Counted from the first letter of the stretch, positions 22,182-30,014 are shown. The stretch is DNA of 40,712 bases from Candidatus Peregrinibacteria bacterium (GCA_016201685.1 JACQCJ010000058.1:1-40712); one strand, 5' to 3'. Numbers and translations: made by a program. The notes: a model not told the origin generated them from the sequence alone.

Positions 22182-23378
22182 ATGGTCAAGTACCGTACCC
22201 TCGATGATGCCGATCTGAAGGGCAAGCGCGTGCTCCTGCGGGCTGGCTTCGATGTTGCGATCGAAAAAGGGAAAGTGATGGATCTGGAGCGCATCGAGGC
22301 TCTCATTCCCACCATGAAGCGCATCCTTAAGAGCGGATCCCTCGTCATTCTCTCCCACCAGGGCCGCCCGAAGGGGAAGAAGCTTGTTGAATTCAGCCAG
22401 AAGCCGATCGTGCCCGTACTCGAGAAACTCCTCAAGCGCCCCGTTCGCTTCGCCGAGCGTTGCACGGGTGCCGCCACGGAGACGATGGCGAACGCTCTCA
22501 AGAACGGCGAGGTGCTCTTCCTCGAGAACCTCCGCTTCGATCCGGGGGAGGAGAAGAACGATACGGCGTTCGCCAAGAAGCTTGCGGCCCTCGGGGACAT
22601 CTACGTCAACGATGCCTTCACGAATTGCCACCGCGCGCATGCGAGCATGGTCGCGCTGGGCAAGCTCCTTCCGGCATTCATGGGCTTGCAATTGCAGAAG
22701 GAAGTGCACGAGCTCTCGCGCGTCACGGAACACCCCAAGCACCCCCTCACGCTCATCATCAGCGGCGCGAAGATGGAGACGAAGATTCCCGTGATCGAAC
22801 GGTTCTTGAGCAAGGGGGACGATATTCTGCTGGGCGGCTGCATTGCCAACACCTTCATCGCTGCGCGAGGGTTCGATGTTGGTGGATCCAAATACGAGGA
22901 AGATGCCATTGAGCATGCGATGGAGTTCATGCTGGAGGCGGAGAAGAAGGATCAGGCGGACATTCACGTGCCGCGAGACGTCGTGCTGGCGAGCGCAGCC
23001 GTCGAAGGGGCTCCGAAAATCGATTTGCCCGTGGAGGACATCGAGGGGGACATGAGCATCTTCGATATCGGCAAAGTGACGATCGAGCGCTACTGCCGCG
23101 TCATCGCCAAGGCGAAGATGATCGTCTGGAACGGACCCCTCGGACTCTACGAAATCAATCGCTTCTCCCACGCCACCAAGCGCATCGCCGAGGCCGTTGC
23201 GGCGGCGACCAAGTGCGGTGCCACCTCTATCATCGGCGGCGGCGACACGATCGATTTCCACGTACGCTACCGTTATCCCCTCGATGTCTACAGCTTCGTG
23301 AGCACCGGCGGGGGCGCGATGCTGGAATTCATTGCGGGGAAGCCGTTACCGGCTCTTCAGCCACTCGTCATTCGCTGA
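22182..23378 (+). CDS. pgk: Phosphoglycerate kinase
   Basis: 398 residues, normal length. Interconverts 1,3-bisphosphoglycerate and 3-phosphoglycerate with ATP formation. Motifs: KGKRVLLRAGFDV near residue 14 (usual form RADFNVP, so the Asp is replaced by Gly), LSHQGRPKG, LFLENLRFDPGE, VNDAFTNCHRAHASM, ISGAKMETKIPVIE, VWNGPLGLYE and SIIGGGDTIDF. The substrate basic patch (the Arg residues in RGxP, NLRF and HRAH) is retained; the Asp-to-Gly change is worth noting. The promoter geometry and alignment fix the start at 22182. With enolase it covers two lower-glycolysis steps, but the genes are not linked. Confidence 0.96.
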   Translation: MVKYRTLDDADLKGKRVLLRAGFDVAIEKGKVMDLERIEALIPTMKRILKSGSLVILSHQGRPKGKKLVEFSQKPIVPVLEKLLKRPVRFAERCTGAATETMANALKNGEVLFLENLRFDPGEEKNDTAFAKKLAALGDIYVNDAFTNCHRAHASMVALGKLLPAFMGLQLQKEVHELSRVTEHPKHPLTLIISGAKMETKIPVIERFLSKGDDILLGGCIANTFIAARGFDVGGSKYEEDAIEHAMEFMLEAEKKDQADIHVPRDVVLASAAVEGAPKIDLPVEDIEGDMSIFDIGKVTIERYCRVIAKAKMIVWNGPLGLYEINRFSHATKRIAEAVAAATKCGATSIIGGGDTIDFHVRYRYPLDVYSFVSTGGGAMLEFIAGKPLPALQPLVIR

Positions 23379-23581
23379 TGAGTTCCTGTTTCGGTGTTTT
23401 TTGCGGTATGGTTCCGTGGTGCAGCAGACAGAGACATCCATCCTTCGGCCCGGTGAAGAGCGAGAGCTTGCGGATGAGAGCGGTGTGAAGATGGGACCGC
23501 CAGACCCAGAAAAAATCCAGAATTTTGGAAAAGTATCGATCCGAAGAATCTTTGACTTCATTCCCTTTCTCTTTTTCTTGC

Positions 23582-25168
23582 ATGTCTTCGAAGTCATTCA
23601 CCATCGTGTTCCGTAAGGAAGAGGAGTCATGGCATACATTCATCCGGAAGATCCATGATGTCGAAGGAGAGCTCTTGATCGTGCTCTCTCCCGGCGATGC
23701 GAATGCGCTCTTGATGGCGGATGAGCGCGATGCATTCTTCGAGGAATGTGCGAAGATTCGCTACCGCTTGCGCATTGCGGTCAGGCATCGCCTCCTCGCA
23801 CGGGAGATGGGGCTGCTCGGAATTTCTGCAGAACGCTCGACGCGGAGCCTTCGCCGATCCCTGAGAGAACATCCACAGATGGAGGAAGCCTTGCGTCATT
23901 TTTCACCCCACATGTGGCGGCAACAATGGCGTTCCCGGCTCCAGGGCGCGGGCCTGCTCTCCGTGCCCAGAGTCCGCATCGCGATTCTCATCGGTCTGAG
24001 TTTCGTGCTTTTCCTCTTCGTCGTGCTTCGCCTGCTTCCCTCCGCGCAGGTGCGTGTCTGGCCGCGGCAGGACACGATCAGCGAGACGATGAACATCTAT
24101 CTTCTGCTCTCCGGCGCAACGATCGGAGAACCAACGCGCGTGCGGACCCTGCCGCTGTATCCTTTCGATGTCACCGTCCATACTTCCCTGACCTTTGATC
24201 AGATCAGCAAAGTGTTTACCGGAACCGACGCGGAAGCGCCGATGACGATCTACAACGTCGGGACCGGAGAGTTCATCCTTCGGAAGGGGAGTCGTCTCGT
24301 GAACCAGGCCGGGATGGTCTTCCACATTGCTGCTTCCGTCGATGTCCCCGCGGGGGGGCACGTCACTGTCAAGGCAAAGGCCGATCCACAGGATCTCTAC
24401 CGTGAGAACATCGGCGAGCGCGGCAACGTTCCTGCAGGTCTGCGATGGGATTTCGTCGGCTTGAGTCCGGACGACCGCAAGGTCTTGTACGCTGTGAACA
24501 CGGGACCGGGCAAGGGGGGGATGACGGCTTCGAAGTCGGTGTTCCTGCCAAGCGATCTCCAGAGTGCCGTCGATGCCCTCAAGCAGTCGCTCCTGGCACA
24601 AGCCAAGAAGCTCGTGGAAGAACACCGCCACATCGCCAATGCGCAGGATCGGACTCGAAGCTTCGAATTCCTCACCAAATCGGATGTCACGCATCTCCGC
24701 TACAGCGGGTTCGTGCTGCCGGTGGAATCGCTGAATCATGAAGCCGCGACTGTGACCGTGTCCGGCAATCTCACGTACCGCGTGTTCGCTTACGATATAC
24801 AGCAGATACTCTCCATTCTGCGCAGCGAGAATGCCGCTCACCTCTTGGAGGGCAAGCAGCTCATGCAGGATTCCCTCACGCCGGACCGCTTGCGCGTCTA
24901 CGTGATCGCCTACGCCGACGATCTGACGTGGATCAAGATCACGACGGACCTTGCGGGAACCGAGGAATTCATTCTTGATCCCCTCACGCTCGCGGGCGCG
25001 CGCTTCAGCAAGCGGCTGCGCGAGCAGATCGCCGGGCTTTCCGTCCGCGATGCGCTGCGGATCGTCCGCAATCTTCCCGAGATCCAGAAGGCCGAGATCA
25101 GCGTGTGGCCGCCCTGGAGCCGCATCGTGCCGATGATTCCGACCAATATTGAGATTGTTCCTCAATGA
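23582..25168 (+). CDS. Large single-pass protein, possibly baseplate-J-like
   Basis: 528 residues. A cytoplasmic N-terminal part of about 135 residues (basic, with AVRHRLLAREMGLLG) is followed by one transmembrane helix near 138-158 (RIAILIGLSFVLFLFVVLRLLP) and a long beta-rich extracytoplasmic part. The section ASVDVPAGGHVTVKAKADPQD followed by GNVPAGLRWDFVG resembles the Baseplate_J/gp47-like domains found in many Patescibacteria membrane proteins. The C-terminal part repeats beta strands and ends with AEISVWPPWSRIVPMIPTNI, also typical of that group. Role unknown, perhaps surface assembly. The ATG at 23582 is preferred; 23379-23581 has no convincing gene. Confidence 0.6.
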   Translation: MSSKSFTIVFRKEEESWHTFIRKIHDVEGELLIVLSPGDANALLMADERDAFFEECAKIRYRLRIAVRHRLLAREMGLLGISAERSTRSLRRSLREHPQMEEALRHFSPHMWRQQWRSRLQGAGLLSVPRVRIAILIGLSFVLFLFVVLRLLPSAQVRVWPRQDTISETMNIYLLLSGATIGEPTRVRTLPLYPFDVTVHTSLTFDQISKVFTGTDAEAPMTIYNVGTGEFILRKGSRLVNQAGMVFHIAASVDVPAGGHVTVKAKADPQDLYRENIGERGNVPAGLRWDFVGLSPDDRKVLYAVNTGPGKGGMTASKSVFLPSDLQSAVDALKQSLLAQAKKLVEEHRHIANAQDRTRSFEFLTKSDVTHLRYSGFVLPVESLNHEAATVTVSGNLTYRVFAYDIQQILSILRSENAAHLLEGKQLMQDSLTPDRLRVYVIAYADDLTWIKITTDLAGTEEFILDPLTLAGARFSKRLREQIAGLSVRDALRIVRNLPEIQKAEISVWPPWSRIVPMIPTNIEIVPQ

Positions 25169-25171
25169 GCG

Positions 25172-25235
25172 AAAATGACCGATGACCGATGACCAGTCGT
25201 TGGTCATTGGTGCTCGGGTGATTGGTCATTTCCTG
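25172..25235. repeat. 7-nt-period inverted array (TGACCGA / TCATTGG units)
   Basis: Left units TGACCGA, TGACCGA, TGACCAG; right units TCGTTGG, TCATTGG, TGCTCGG, then GTGATTGG and TCATT. The two sides are complementary in type (TGACCA against TGGTCA), so the region can form a hairpin. Confidence 0.75.
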
Positions 25236-25280
25236 TTTGTTGTTTGCACTTGTCGGACCAAAGAGATAGATTCGGATCTT

Positions 25281-25713
25281 ATGCAGGAAGTCCGAATCGA
25301 ACCCATCGATGAGACCGCTCAAAAGCTGCCTTGCCGATGTGGGAAACCGGGTCACGGATGGGATCGCATCGAAGATGTCGTCTGCTGTCCGGAGTGCGAA
25401 GAACAGCTTGCTGTCGGCGAGGCAGAACCGCTCACTCTACGCACGCGGCGGCGGGATGACTGCGTTGCGTGCGGCAAATCAGGAAGCATCTGTTTGCGGA
25501 CTGCGTATCCGCCGAAAGAAAAGTGATCGCCGCGATCGATCTTTGTGGAGAGCACATTCGTGCGCTTTTCGGCAGGCGTCTCGGTCCCTATGCATTTCGT
25601 CGGCTTCGTCGGAGCTTGAATCTCGCTGGCGTTCCACGCGAGCGAATTTTTTGCTCCATGAACCTTTCTACGACGATCAAGGCCATGCTTTGCAACCAAT
25701 TTCATTCGATTGA
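25281..25713 (+). pseudogene. Zinc-ribbon protein gene with two -1 frameshifts
   Basis: The first frame (25281-25526) encodes a zinc-ribbon module: LPCRCGKPGHGWD, VVCCPECEEQL, DDCVACGKSGSIC. It stops right after PPKEK. The next frame continues as VIAAIDLCGEHIRALFGRRLGPYAF and LRRSLNLAGVPRERIF, and the third as FLLHEPFYDDQGHALQPISFD, ending at 25711-25713. From memory these three blocks occur in one order in a single known family (zinc ribbon, LCxEHFRxLLGRRLGP, FLLHxxFYD). The shifts fall at AAAAG near 25524 (one A missing) and at a run of six T near 25650 (one T missing). Possible causes: decay, programmed slippage or homopolymer errors. Function unknown. Confidence 0.75.
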
Positions 25714-25752
25714 GCGCCACATTCAGCTCCGCTATCATTTTTGTCCTTCCGC

Positions 25753-26373
25753 ATGCAGTTTTCCCGTGTTCGCCGCCGCATCGTCGTCGCAAGCGTGAGC
25801 GCGTCGCTCTTGGTTGTGTTGATCTATGTCACGACGATCGGATGGGTGCTCGCGCACGAGAGGGGATCGGCCCACCTCCCCGCCGAGTGCGGCATCGTCT
25901 TCGGCGCGACGGTTCACGTCGTGTGGAATGAGGCGGGAACGACGATCATCGGATCGGAGGCGGGCCCGGGCATCCGGCGAAGAATTGACACGGCCATTGA
26001 TTTATATCAAAAAGGCCTTATTCACCGTCTTTTCCTCACAGGAGGAAAAGGGGAGGGGATGATCCAGAGCGAAGCCGAGGTGATGCGGCGGCTTGCGGTG
26101 CGAAGCGGCGTTCGAGCAGGGGATATCGTCACGGAACCCGCCTCGCGATCCACGAAGGAAAATCTCGAAGACGTTCGTCCACTCGTGGCTACGTGTTCCT
26201 CGGTCATCGGGATCAGCGACGGCTACCATCTTGCGCGAATCGAGTTTCTTGCTCGTCAGCAAGGCTGGAACTTGACAACCTATCCATCCGAAGTTCAGAC
26301 ATCATTATCCTTCGAAACGGCCAGCGTTCTGCGCGAAGCGGCCGGAATTCTGTATTACATGGTGTTACGGTGA
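25753..26373 (+). CDS. SanA/YdcF-like DUF218 membrane protein
   Basis: 206 residues. An N-terminal transmembrane helix (about 10-34) precedes a DUF218 domain: AECGIVFGATVHVVWNEAG, GPGIRRRIDTAIDLYQKGLI, RLFLTGGKGEGMIQSEAEVMRRLAV, GVRAGDIVTEPASRSTKENLEDV and SVIGISDGYHLARIEFLARQQG. The GGKGEG loop and the acidic/His positions of the domain are present. SanA and ElyC relatives affect envelope permeability and lipid-carrier metabolism. The ATG at 25753 is preceded by a TATCAT box 13 nt away; a TTG at 25741 is also in frame. Confidence 0.8.
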   Translation: MQFSRVRRRIVVASVSASLLVVLIYVTTIGWVLAHERGSAHLPAECGIVFGATVHVVWNEAGTTIIGSEAGPGIRRRIDTAIDLYQKGLIHRLFLTGGKGEGMIQSEAEVMRRLAVRSGVRAGDIVTEPASRSTKENLEDVRPLVATCSSVIGISDGYHLARIEFLARQQGWNLTTYPSEVQTSLSFETASVLREAAGILYYMVLR

Positions 26374-26392
26374 TAGGAATTTTTCATTTGCC

Positions 26393-26414
26393 AAAGCAGA
26401 ATCGATTCTGCTTT
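26393..26414. repeat. Perfect 22-bp palindrome upstream of the recombinase
   Basis: AAAGCAGAATC pairs with GATTCTGCTTT without a loop. It lies 20 bp after the SanA-like stop and 300 bp before the recombinase start. Candidate operator or recombination site. Confidence 0.6.
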
Positions 26415-26452
26415 ATGTTGAATTCTTTTGAATCGCCCTGTGGAAAACTCCT

Positions 26453-26537
26453 GCGATGGAAGAGCGAAAGGAAAAGTGCGACGTTCGCAGTATTTTTTAG
26501 ATTTTTATTTTCCTTTGCACTTCGCCATCGATGTCCT
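26453..26537. repeat. Long imperfect hairpin in the 26374-26717 gap
   Basis: CGATGG plus GCGAAAGGAAAA on the left matches, inverted, CCTTTGCACTTCGCCATCG on the right, with bulges and an AT-rich loop. The 344-bp gap holds no gene; it contains this hairpin, the 22-bp palindrome and the dif-like site. Confidence 0.5.
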
Positions 26538-26687
26538 CAAATATTCAGATCTCAAGGTCATCTCATACCCAAGAGTTCCGAAACGAGCCTCTACGGGGCT
26601 GTTTTGAGGGAAGTGCCAATTTGAGAAGGATTTTGGCCTCAATCAGCTGATCCTCTTTTGAACAGATTCTGGCAATGTCTTCTTGAT

Positions 26688-26715
26688 ATTCAAGATAAGA
26701 TGCATTATGTTGAAA
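26688..26715 (+). other. Candidate dif site (11-6-11) at the recombinase start
   Basis: The left arm ATTCAAGATAA and right arm TTATGTTGAAA flank the 6-bp centre GATGCA, 28 bp in all. The arms are inverted copies at 9 of 11 positions. The right arm matches the E. coli dif XerD arm TTATGTTAAAT at 9 of 11 positions, and the left arm keeps the inner ATAA. The site ends 2 bp before the ATG at 26718. Single-recombinase systems such as streptococcal XerS keep their dif site next to the recombinase gene. Confidence 0.55.
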
Positions 26716-26717
26716 CT

Positions 26718-27659
26718 ATGAAACTACAATTCCACTCCCCTCTGGCCAGCGCCATCAACCGCTATTTCTCTTTTTTGAAGTCGGAAGAAAACAAATCGAC
26801 ACTCACCGTCCAAAACTATCGTCAGTCGCTGGATCTTTTTTTGACACAATCCCCTCTTCAGGATGTAAAAGGCTTTTCAAAAGAAGCCGTCCGCGCTTAC
26901 AAGGAGAAATTGCATGAATTCCGCACGAGACAGGGGAAGGAATTATCCATCCGGACAAAAAATCACCATTTGACGGTGTTGCGTGCTTTTCTTCGGTATC
27001 TGATACAAGAAGAAGAATTGGATACCTATCCGCCAGACCGAGTGAAGCGATTCAAAGAAGAGCAGAGGAAAGTCAAAGTGTTGTACATCGATGATCTGAA
27101 AAGGCTGTTGGAAGCGCCCGATCATGAAAGCAAGGATGGAAAGAGAGACCGGGCCATATTGCAACTTTTTTTCTCCACGGGTTTGCGTCTGGCTGAATTG
27201 CGGTCGCTCAATCGCAAAGATCTGAATTTTCAGACACGCGAGATCAGCGTGCGCGGCAAACGAAACAAACTCCGGGTCGTGTTTCTCTCGGATGCCGCCG
27301 TTGACGCATTACAAACGTATCTGAATGTTCGCCTTGATCATCTTCATCCGCTTTTCATTCATTATAACGATAAGGCTGCGCAGGAGATGCCCCCGGGGGA
27401 GAATTTTCGCCTGACCAGTAATGCCATTTACCGCATTGTGAAGAAATACGCCCGAATGGCGGGGATCGTTTCCGATCCTTCTCCTCATACTCTGCGCCAT
27501 TCCTTCGCGACTAATCTGCTCCAAAACGGCGCCGACCTTCGTTCCGTTCAAGAAATGCTCGGTCATAAAGATCTCTCGACAACGCAGATCTATACGCATG
27601 TCACCGATCCTCAGTTGAAAGAGGCCCACAGGAAGTTTCATGGCCTTCGTAAGGAATAA
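26718..27659 (+). CDS. Xer-type tyrosine recombinase
   Basis: 313 residues, the length of XerC/D. The N-terminal core-binding (SAM-like) domain is about 1-105 and the catalytic domain about 115-300. Catalytic residues are complete: Arg157 (STGLRLAELR), Lys181 (VRGKRNKLR), His257 and Arg260 (PHTLRHSFATNLL), His283 (LGHKDLSTTQ) and Tyr292 (IYTHV). Likely role: chromosome-dimer resolution, as no partner Xer is visible and a dif-like site touches the start codon; an element integrase is the alternative. The ATG at 26718 begins at the domain edge, while the upstream ATG at 26658 would run through the dif-like site. The 3' end of the gene is repeated twice downstream. Confidence 0.93.
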   Translation: MKLQFHSPLASAINRYFSFLKSEENKSTLTVQNYRQSLDLFLTQSPLQDVKGFSKEAVRAYKEKLHEFRTRQGKELSIRTKNHHLTVLRAFLRYLIQEEELDTYPPDRVKRFKEEQRKVKVLYIDDLKRLLEAPDHESKDGKRDRAILQLFFSTGLRLAELRSLNRKDLNFQTREISVRGKRNKLRVVFLSDAAVDALQTYLNVRLDHLHPLFIHYNDKAAQEMPPGENFRLTSNAIYRIVKKYARMAGIVSDPSPHTLRHSFATNLLQNGADLRSVQEMLGHKDLSTTQIYTHVTDPQLKEAHRKFHGLRKE

Positions 27660-27950
27660 TGCGCATTCTCACACTATGGAAAAGGCAAGAAAAGGTATGG
27701 TTGGCATCTATCAGATTTGGCGAATGGCACTCATATCAACAGAGCATTGCAGGAATCTTGGAAGAAGCATGGTCCGGTCTCTTTTCAATTTTCGATTCTG
27801 GAGATCATCGGTGATACAGATGCTCTTCCGGAACGTGAGATCCATTGGCTTGAAAAGACAGGAGCACTCACTCTTGGCTTCAATACGAAAACCGATCAAT
27901 ACAAGGATCGAACATTGATCAGTGTTCATAGAATGACAAAGAATCAGAAA
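27660..27950 (+). pseudogene. GIY-YIG homing-endonuclease-like fragment joined to the xer tail
   Basis: Directly after the xer stop, in the same frame, the sequence reads KKRYGWHLSDLANGTHINRA, then LQESWKKHGPVSFQFSILEI and LPEREIHWLEKTGAL. This is the second half of the GIY-YIG nuclease domain of homing-endonuclease type (H-x3-L-x2-G-x-H-x-N-x2-LQ-x2-W-x2-(Y/H)G, then FxFxxLE and the catalytic-site Glu region). The N-terminal GIY-YIG strand is missing in this frame. There is no start codon except a TTG at 27717. It is a remnant, possibly of a mobile element that landed at the xer 3' end. Confidence 0.65.
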
Positions 27951-27985
27951 ACTCATGGAATTTTTCAAAGCGGGAGGCGGGAAAG

Positions 27986-28016
27986 GAAGTTCATAAAAAA
28001 TACCACGGACGAAGCG
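27986..28016 (+). repeat. Second copy of a xer 3' end
   Basis: In one frame it reads EVHKKYHGRSEKR, resembling the recombinase end EAHRKFHGLRKE and nearly identical to the third copy (HRKYHGRSE). It has no upstream recombinase sequence. It runs straight into the palindrome at 28024-28076. Confidence 0.6.
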
Positions 28017-28023
28017 AGAAACG

Positions 28024-28076
28024 GGTCACCCTGAGCCCGCCAGCCCTAGCCGTTCGGACGGGTCGAACGGGTGACG
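28024..28076. repeat. REP-like palindrome between two xer-tail copies
   Basis: GGTCACCCTGAGCCCG on the left; CGGACGGGTCGAACGGGTGAC on the right side supplies the complement (GTCACCC/GGGTGAC). The centre CCGTTCGGACGG is palindromic too. Flanked by xer-tail copies on both sides. Confidence 0.65.
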
Positions 28077-28125
28077 AATCCCAGTTGAAAGAGGCGCATA
28101 GAAAATACCACGGTAGGAGCGAGTA
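28067..28125 (+). repeat. Third copy of a xer 3' end
   Basis: Reads ESQLKEAHRKYHGRSE followed by TAG, against DPQLKEAHRKFHGLRKE and TAA in the intact gene (27601-27659). CAGTTGAAAGAGGC is identical in DNA in both. The tail sequence (HGRSE) is that of a slightly different xer allele. Confidence 0.7.
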
Positions 28126-28139
28126 GAGGGTCACCTCGA

Positions 28140-28781
28140 TTATCGTGCGCCTCCTTCTGTGCACGGCACCGTGGGATCCGCGATGCAGTTCTCCGTGGGC
28201 GGCTTGCCGCGTTCGGGACAGGTGCGCGAGTAGAGACAGGCATCGCTGGCCATTCCGCTCAGCGCTCGTTGAATGCGCGGGGTGTCCCGCCACGATTCAG
28301 CGACGCCATAAGCGCTGTAGTAGACCAGAATCTGATCATCGTCCTTGAACATGTAATTCCGGACGAAGGGAATCTCCACGCCGTTCACGAACATTCTGGG
28401 ATTGGGCAACCAGGTACAGTCATAAGGGGGGCTGCTTGTCTTGTGGAAAACGCAATCGAGTTCAAACCCGATTGAATGGAGGAAATCGCCGAAACCGAGC
28501 CCAGTCTTGTGTCGGTGGATCACGTGCCCGTTCCCATCGTGGAGGTGAATGTACAGGCGGGGATCAACTGGTTTGAGTTTCGCCTCTTTCTCTTCCGTCA
28601 TCATGTACTCCGGGGCGGAGAAATCGATTTTTTCCCATCCGTCCCACACAGCAAAATCCGCATGCGCGTGGTTGGGATCGGGATTCTTCGCGGGCTCGGC
28701 GACGATCGAAACGGAGGAAACATACATAATGACCACGACAGAGCCGATGAGAAGCAGGAACGCCCAGACAAGATGACGCAT
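28140..28781 (-). CDS. His-rich exported or anchored protein of unknown function
   Basis: 213 residues. An N-terminal hydrophobic helix (about 4-26) acts as anchor or signal. The extracytoplasmic part is notable for histidines: NHAHADFAVWDG, LYIHLHDGNGHVIHRHKTG, then FGDFLHSIGFELDCVFH. Four Cys pairs of residues follow (DCVFHKTSSPPYDCTW; ACLYSRTCPERG; ENCIADPTVPC), probably disulfides. The HAHADF and HLHD..VIHRH motifs suggest metal binding, perhaps copper, since the next gene upstream encodes a CuA-type cupredoxin. I recall similar proteins in other Patescibacteria, but no function is known to me. Confidence 0.65.
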   Translation of the reverse strand: MRHLVWAFLLLIGSVVVIMYVSSVSIVAEPAKNPDPNHAHADFAVWDGWEKIDFSAPEYMMTEEKEAKLKPVDPRLYIHLHDGNGHVIHRHKTGLGFGDFLHSIGFELDCVFHKTSSPPYDCTWLPNPRMFVNGVEIPFVRNYMFKDDDQILVYYSAYGVAESWRDTPRIQRALSGMASDACLYSRTCPERGKPPTENCIADPTVPCTEGGAR

Positions 28782-28825
28782 AATCGAAAGTGAACGCGGT
28801 CAGAAGGATACACCATTCAAAGGAA

Positions 28826-29338
28826 TCATTCCTCAATGATGATCTGTCCGCGCATGGTCGTGTGCCCCGAGCCGCAGGGAATGGAACAGAAGAAGTCGAA
28901 GGTGCCCGCGCGGTCGGTGGGCAGATCGAAGGTGGCCTTCGCTCCCGGCGTGAGCGTCTCGTTGATGCCAAGATCCGGGGCGGCGAAGCCGTGGGGAACG
29001 TCGAGGGAATATGCCACGATCGTGACCTTCTGCCCTTTCTTCACACGAATGATCGCCGGCGAGAATTTCCACTGCTGCGCGGTGACTTGAATCACCTTCA
29101 CCGAGGGCGAACTTTGCTGCGCGGTCGCGCTCGAGCGGGAACTCTGCATCGAAGCGCTGCTGTGCCGCGTCATTGCTGATGACGAACTGCTCTCCATCAT
29201 CGATGCGCTGCTCGTGGAGATATCGATGGAGGAAGAATGCGATTGATCGGAGGTTGGCGGCGTCTCAGCTGGAGTACAGGCGGAGAAGAGGAGAAGGAAT
29301 GCAAGGGGGCCGATGAGGAGGAATTTCTGGGGGGGCAT
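28826..29338 (-). CDS. Lipoprotein cupredoxin with a CuA-type copper site
   Basis: 170 residues. A signal peptide ends in a lipobox (LLFSAC, Cys21), followed by a long Ser-rich linker (about 30-85) and a cupredoxin domain. The C-terminal copper motif CSIPCGSGHTTM matches the C-x3-C-x3-H-x2-M pattern of CuA in cytochrome oxidase subunit II and nitrous oxide reductase (CSExCGxxHxxM), with the upstream His in VPHGFAAPD. No other oxidase subunits are visible, so it may serve copper handling or electron transfer on the cell surface. The ATG at 29338 is used; a TTG two codons earlier is possible. It is co-directional with the His-rich gene, 44 nt downstream. Confidence 0.85.
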   Translation of the reverse strand: MPPQKFLLIGPLAFLLLFSACTPAETPPTSDQSHSSSIDISTSSASMMESSSSSAMTRHSSASMQSSRSSATAQQSSPSVKVIQVTAQQWKFSPAIIRVKKGQKVTIVAYSLDVPHGFAAPDLGINETLTPGAKATFDLPTDRAGTFDFFCSIPCGSGHTTMRGQIIIEE

Positions 29339-29426
29339 AGGCAATGGGAACGATGCATCATCCTAAAACAGAAACGCCGGGGAGGCAATGAAGATGGATA
29401 CTTTTTCCCGTCCAAGGCGTGTCTTG

Positions 29427-30008
29427 TCATCTTCGAAACGGGATGGAATGACGAAGCAGTAGGAGATTGCGAAAGAGAAGCGCCACGACAAGACCGTCCG
29501 AGCAGGTTACGTACAGAGGAAAGAGCGCATTTGCGATGGTCCATTGATGCACATTCACGAGCGCAATCGCCCCACCCGCGAACCAGAGAATCCACGCCAA
29601 GAGATTCTCCGAAGCAGGATTCTTGATCGCTTTGCGGAAGGTGGAAAGCCAGGCGAAGAAATCGATGCCAAGAATGAGCAGATGCGGAAGCAGGGGCGAC
29701 GATATGAGCCACCAGAGAATGGCGCAGGCAAGAGCCCCGACAAGACACCAACGATCAACGATCGTCACCCCCTTCTTGCCGTAGGGAATTGCAAGCGCAC
29801 TGATGATCACCTGTCCGGCAAACGATCCGAAAGCGACTCCCACCGCTGCAGTCGAACCGAGTTTGACATACGTCAACGCAAGAAGAAGACCGACTGCGGA
29901 CCAGATCCACCAGGAGACTCTGCTCGGTTGCGTTTGGCCTCGGAGAATTGCGGCGATGTACGGTACGAACGCGAGTACGCTCAGCATTCCTGAGAGGATG
30001 TTCAGCAT
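29427..30008 (-). CDS. Multi-pass membrane protein, 193 aa
   Basis: About seven hydrophobic helices over the whole length with short loops. The pattern LAFVPYIAAILRGQTQPSRVSWWIWS near the N-terminus resembles PQ-loop/SemiSWEET-type repeats (helix, then P-Q-x-x), and RKAIKNPASENLLAWILWFAGG repeats a similar phrase in the second half, so it could be a two-repeat small transporter. This is a resemblance only. The ATG at 30008 sits 6 nt after a TACAAT box. Confidence 0.6.
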   Translation of the reverse strand: MLNILSGMLSVLAFVPYIAAILRGQTQPSRVSWWIWSAVGLLLALTYVKLGSTAAVGVAFGSFAGQVIISALAIPYGKKGVTIVDRWCLVGALACAILWWLISSPLLPHLLILGIDFFAWLSTFRKAIKNPASENLLAWILWFAGGAIALVNVHQWTIANALFPLYVTCSDGLVVALLFRNLLLLRHSIPFRR

Positions 30009-30014
30009 TGCAGA

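Noticed and set aside
23379..23581. A possible short gene before the baseplate-J-like protein
   Set aside because: Three short overlapping frames exist but none has a promoter, ribosome binding site or recognisable sequence.
25352..25792. Minus-strand frame over the frameshifted zinc-ribbon gene
   Set aside because: The plus-strand blocks match a remembered family in the correct order; the minus-strand frame has no domain.
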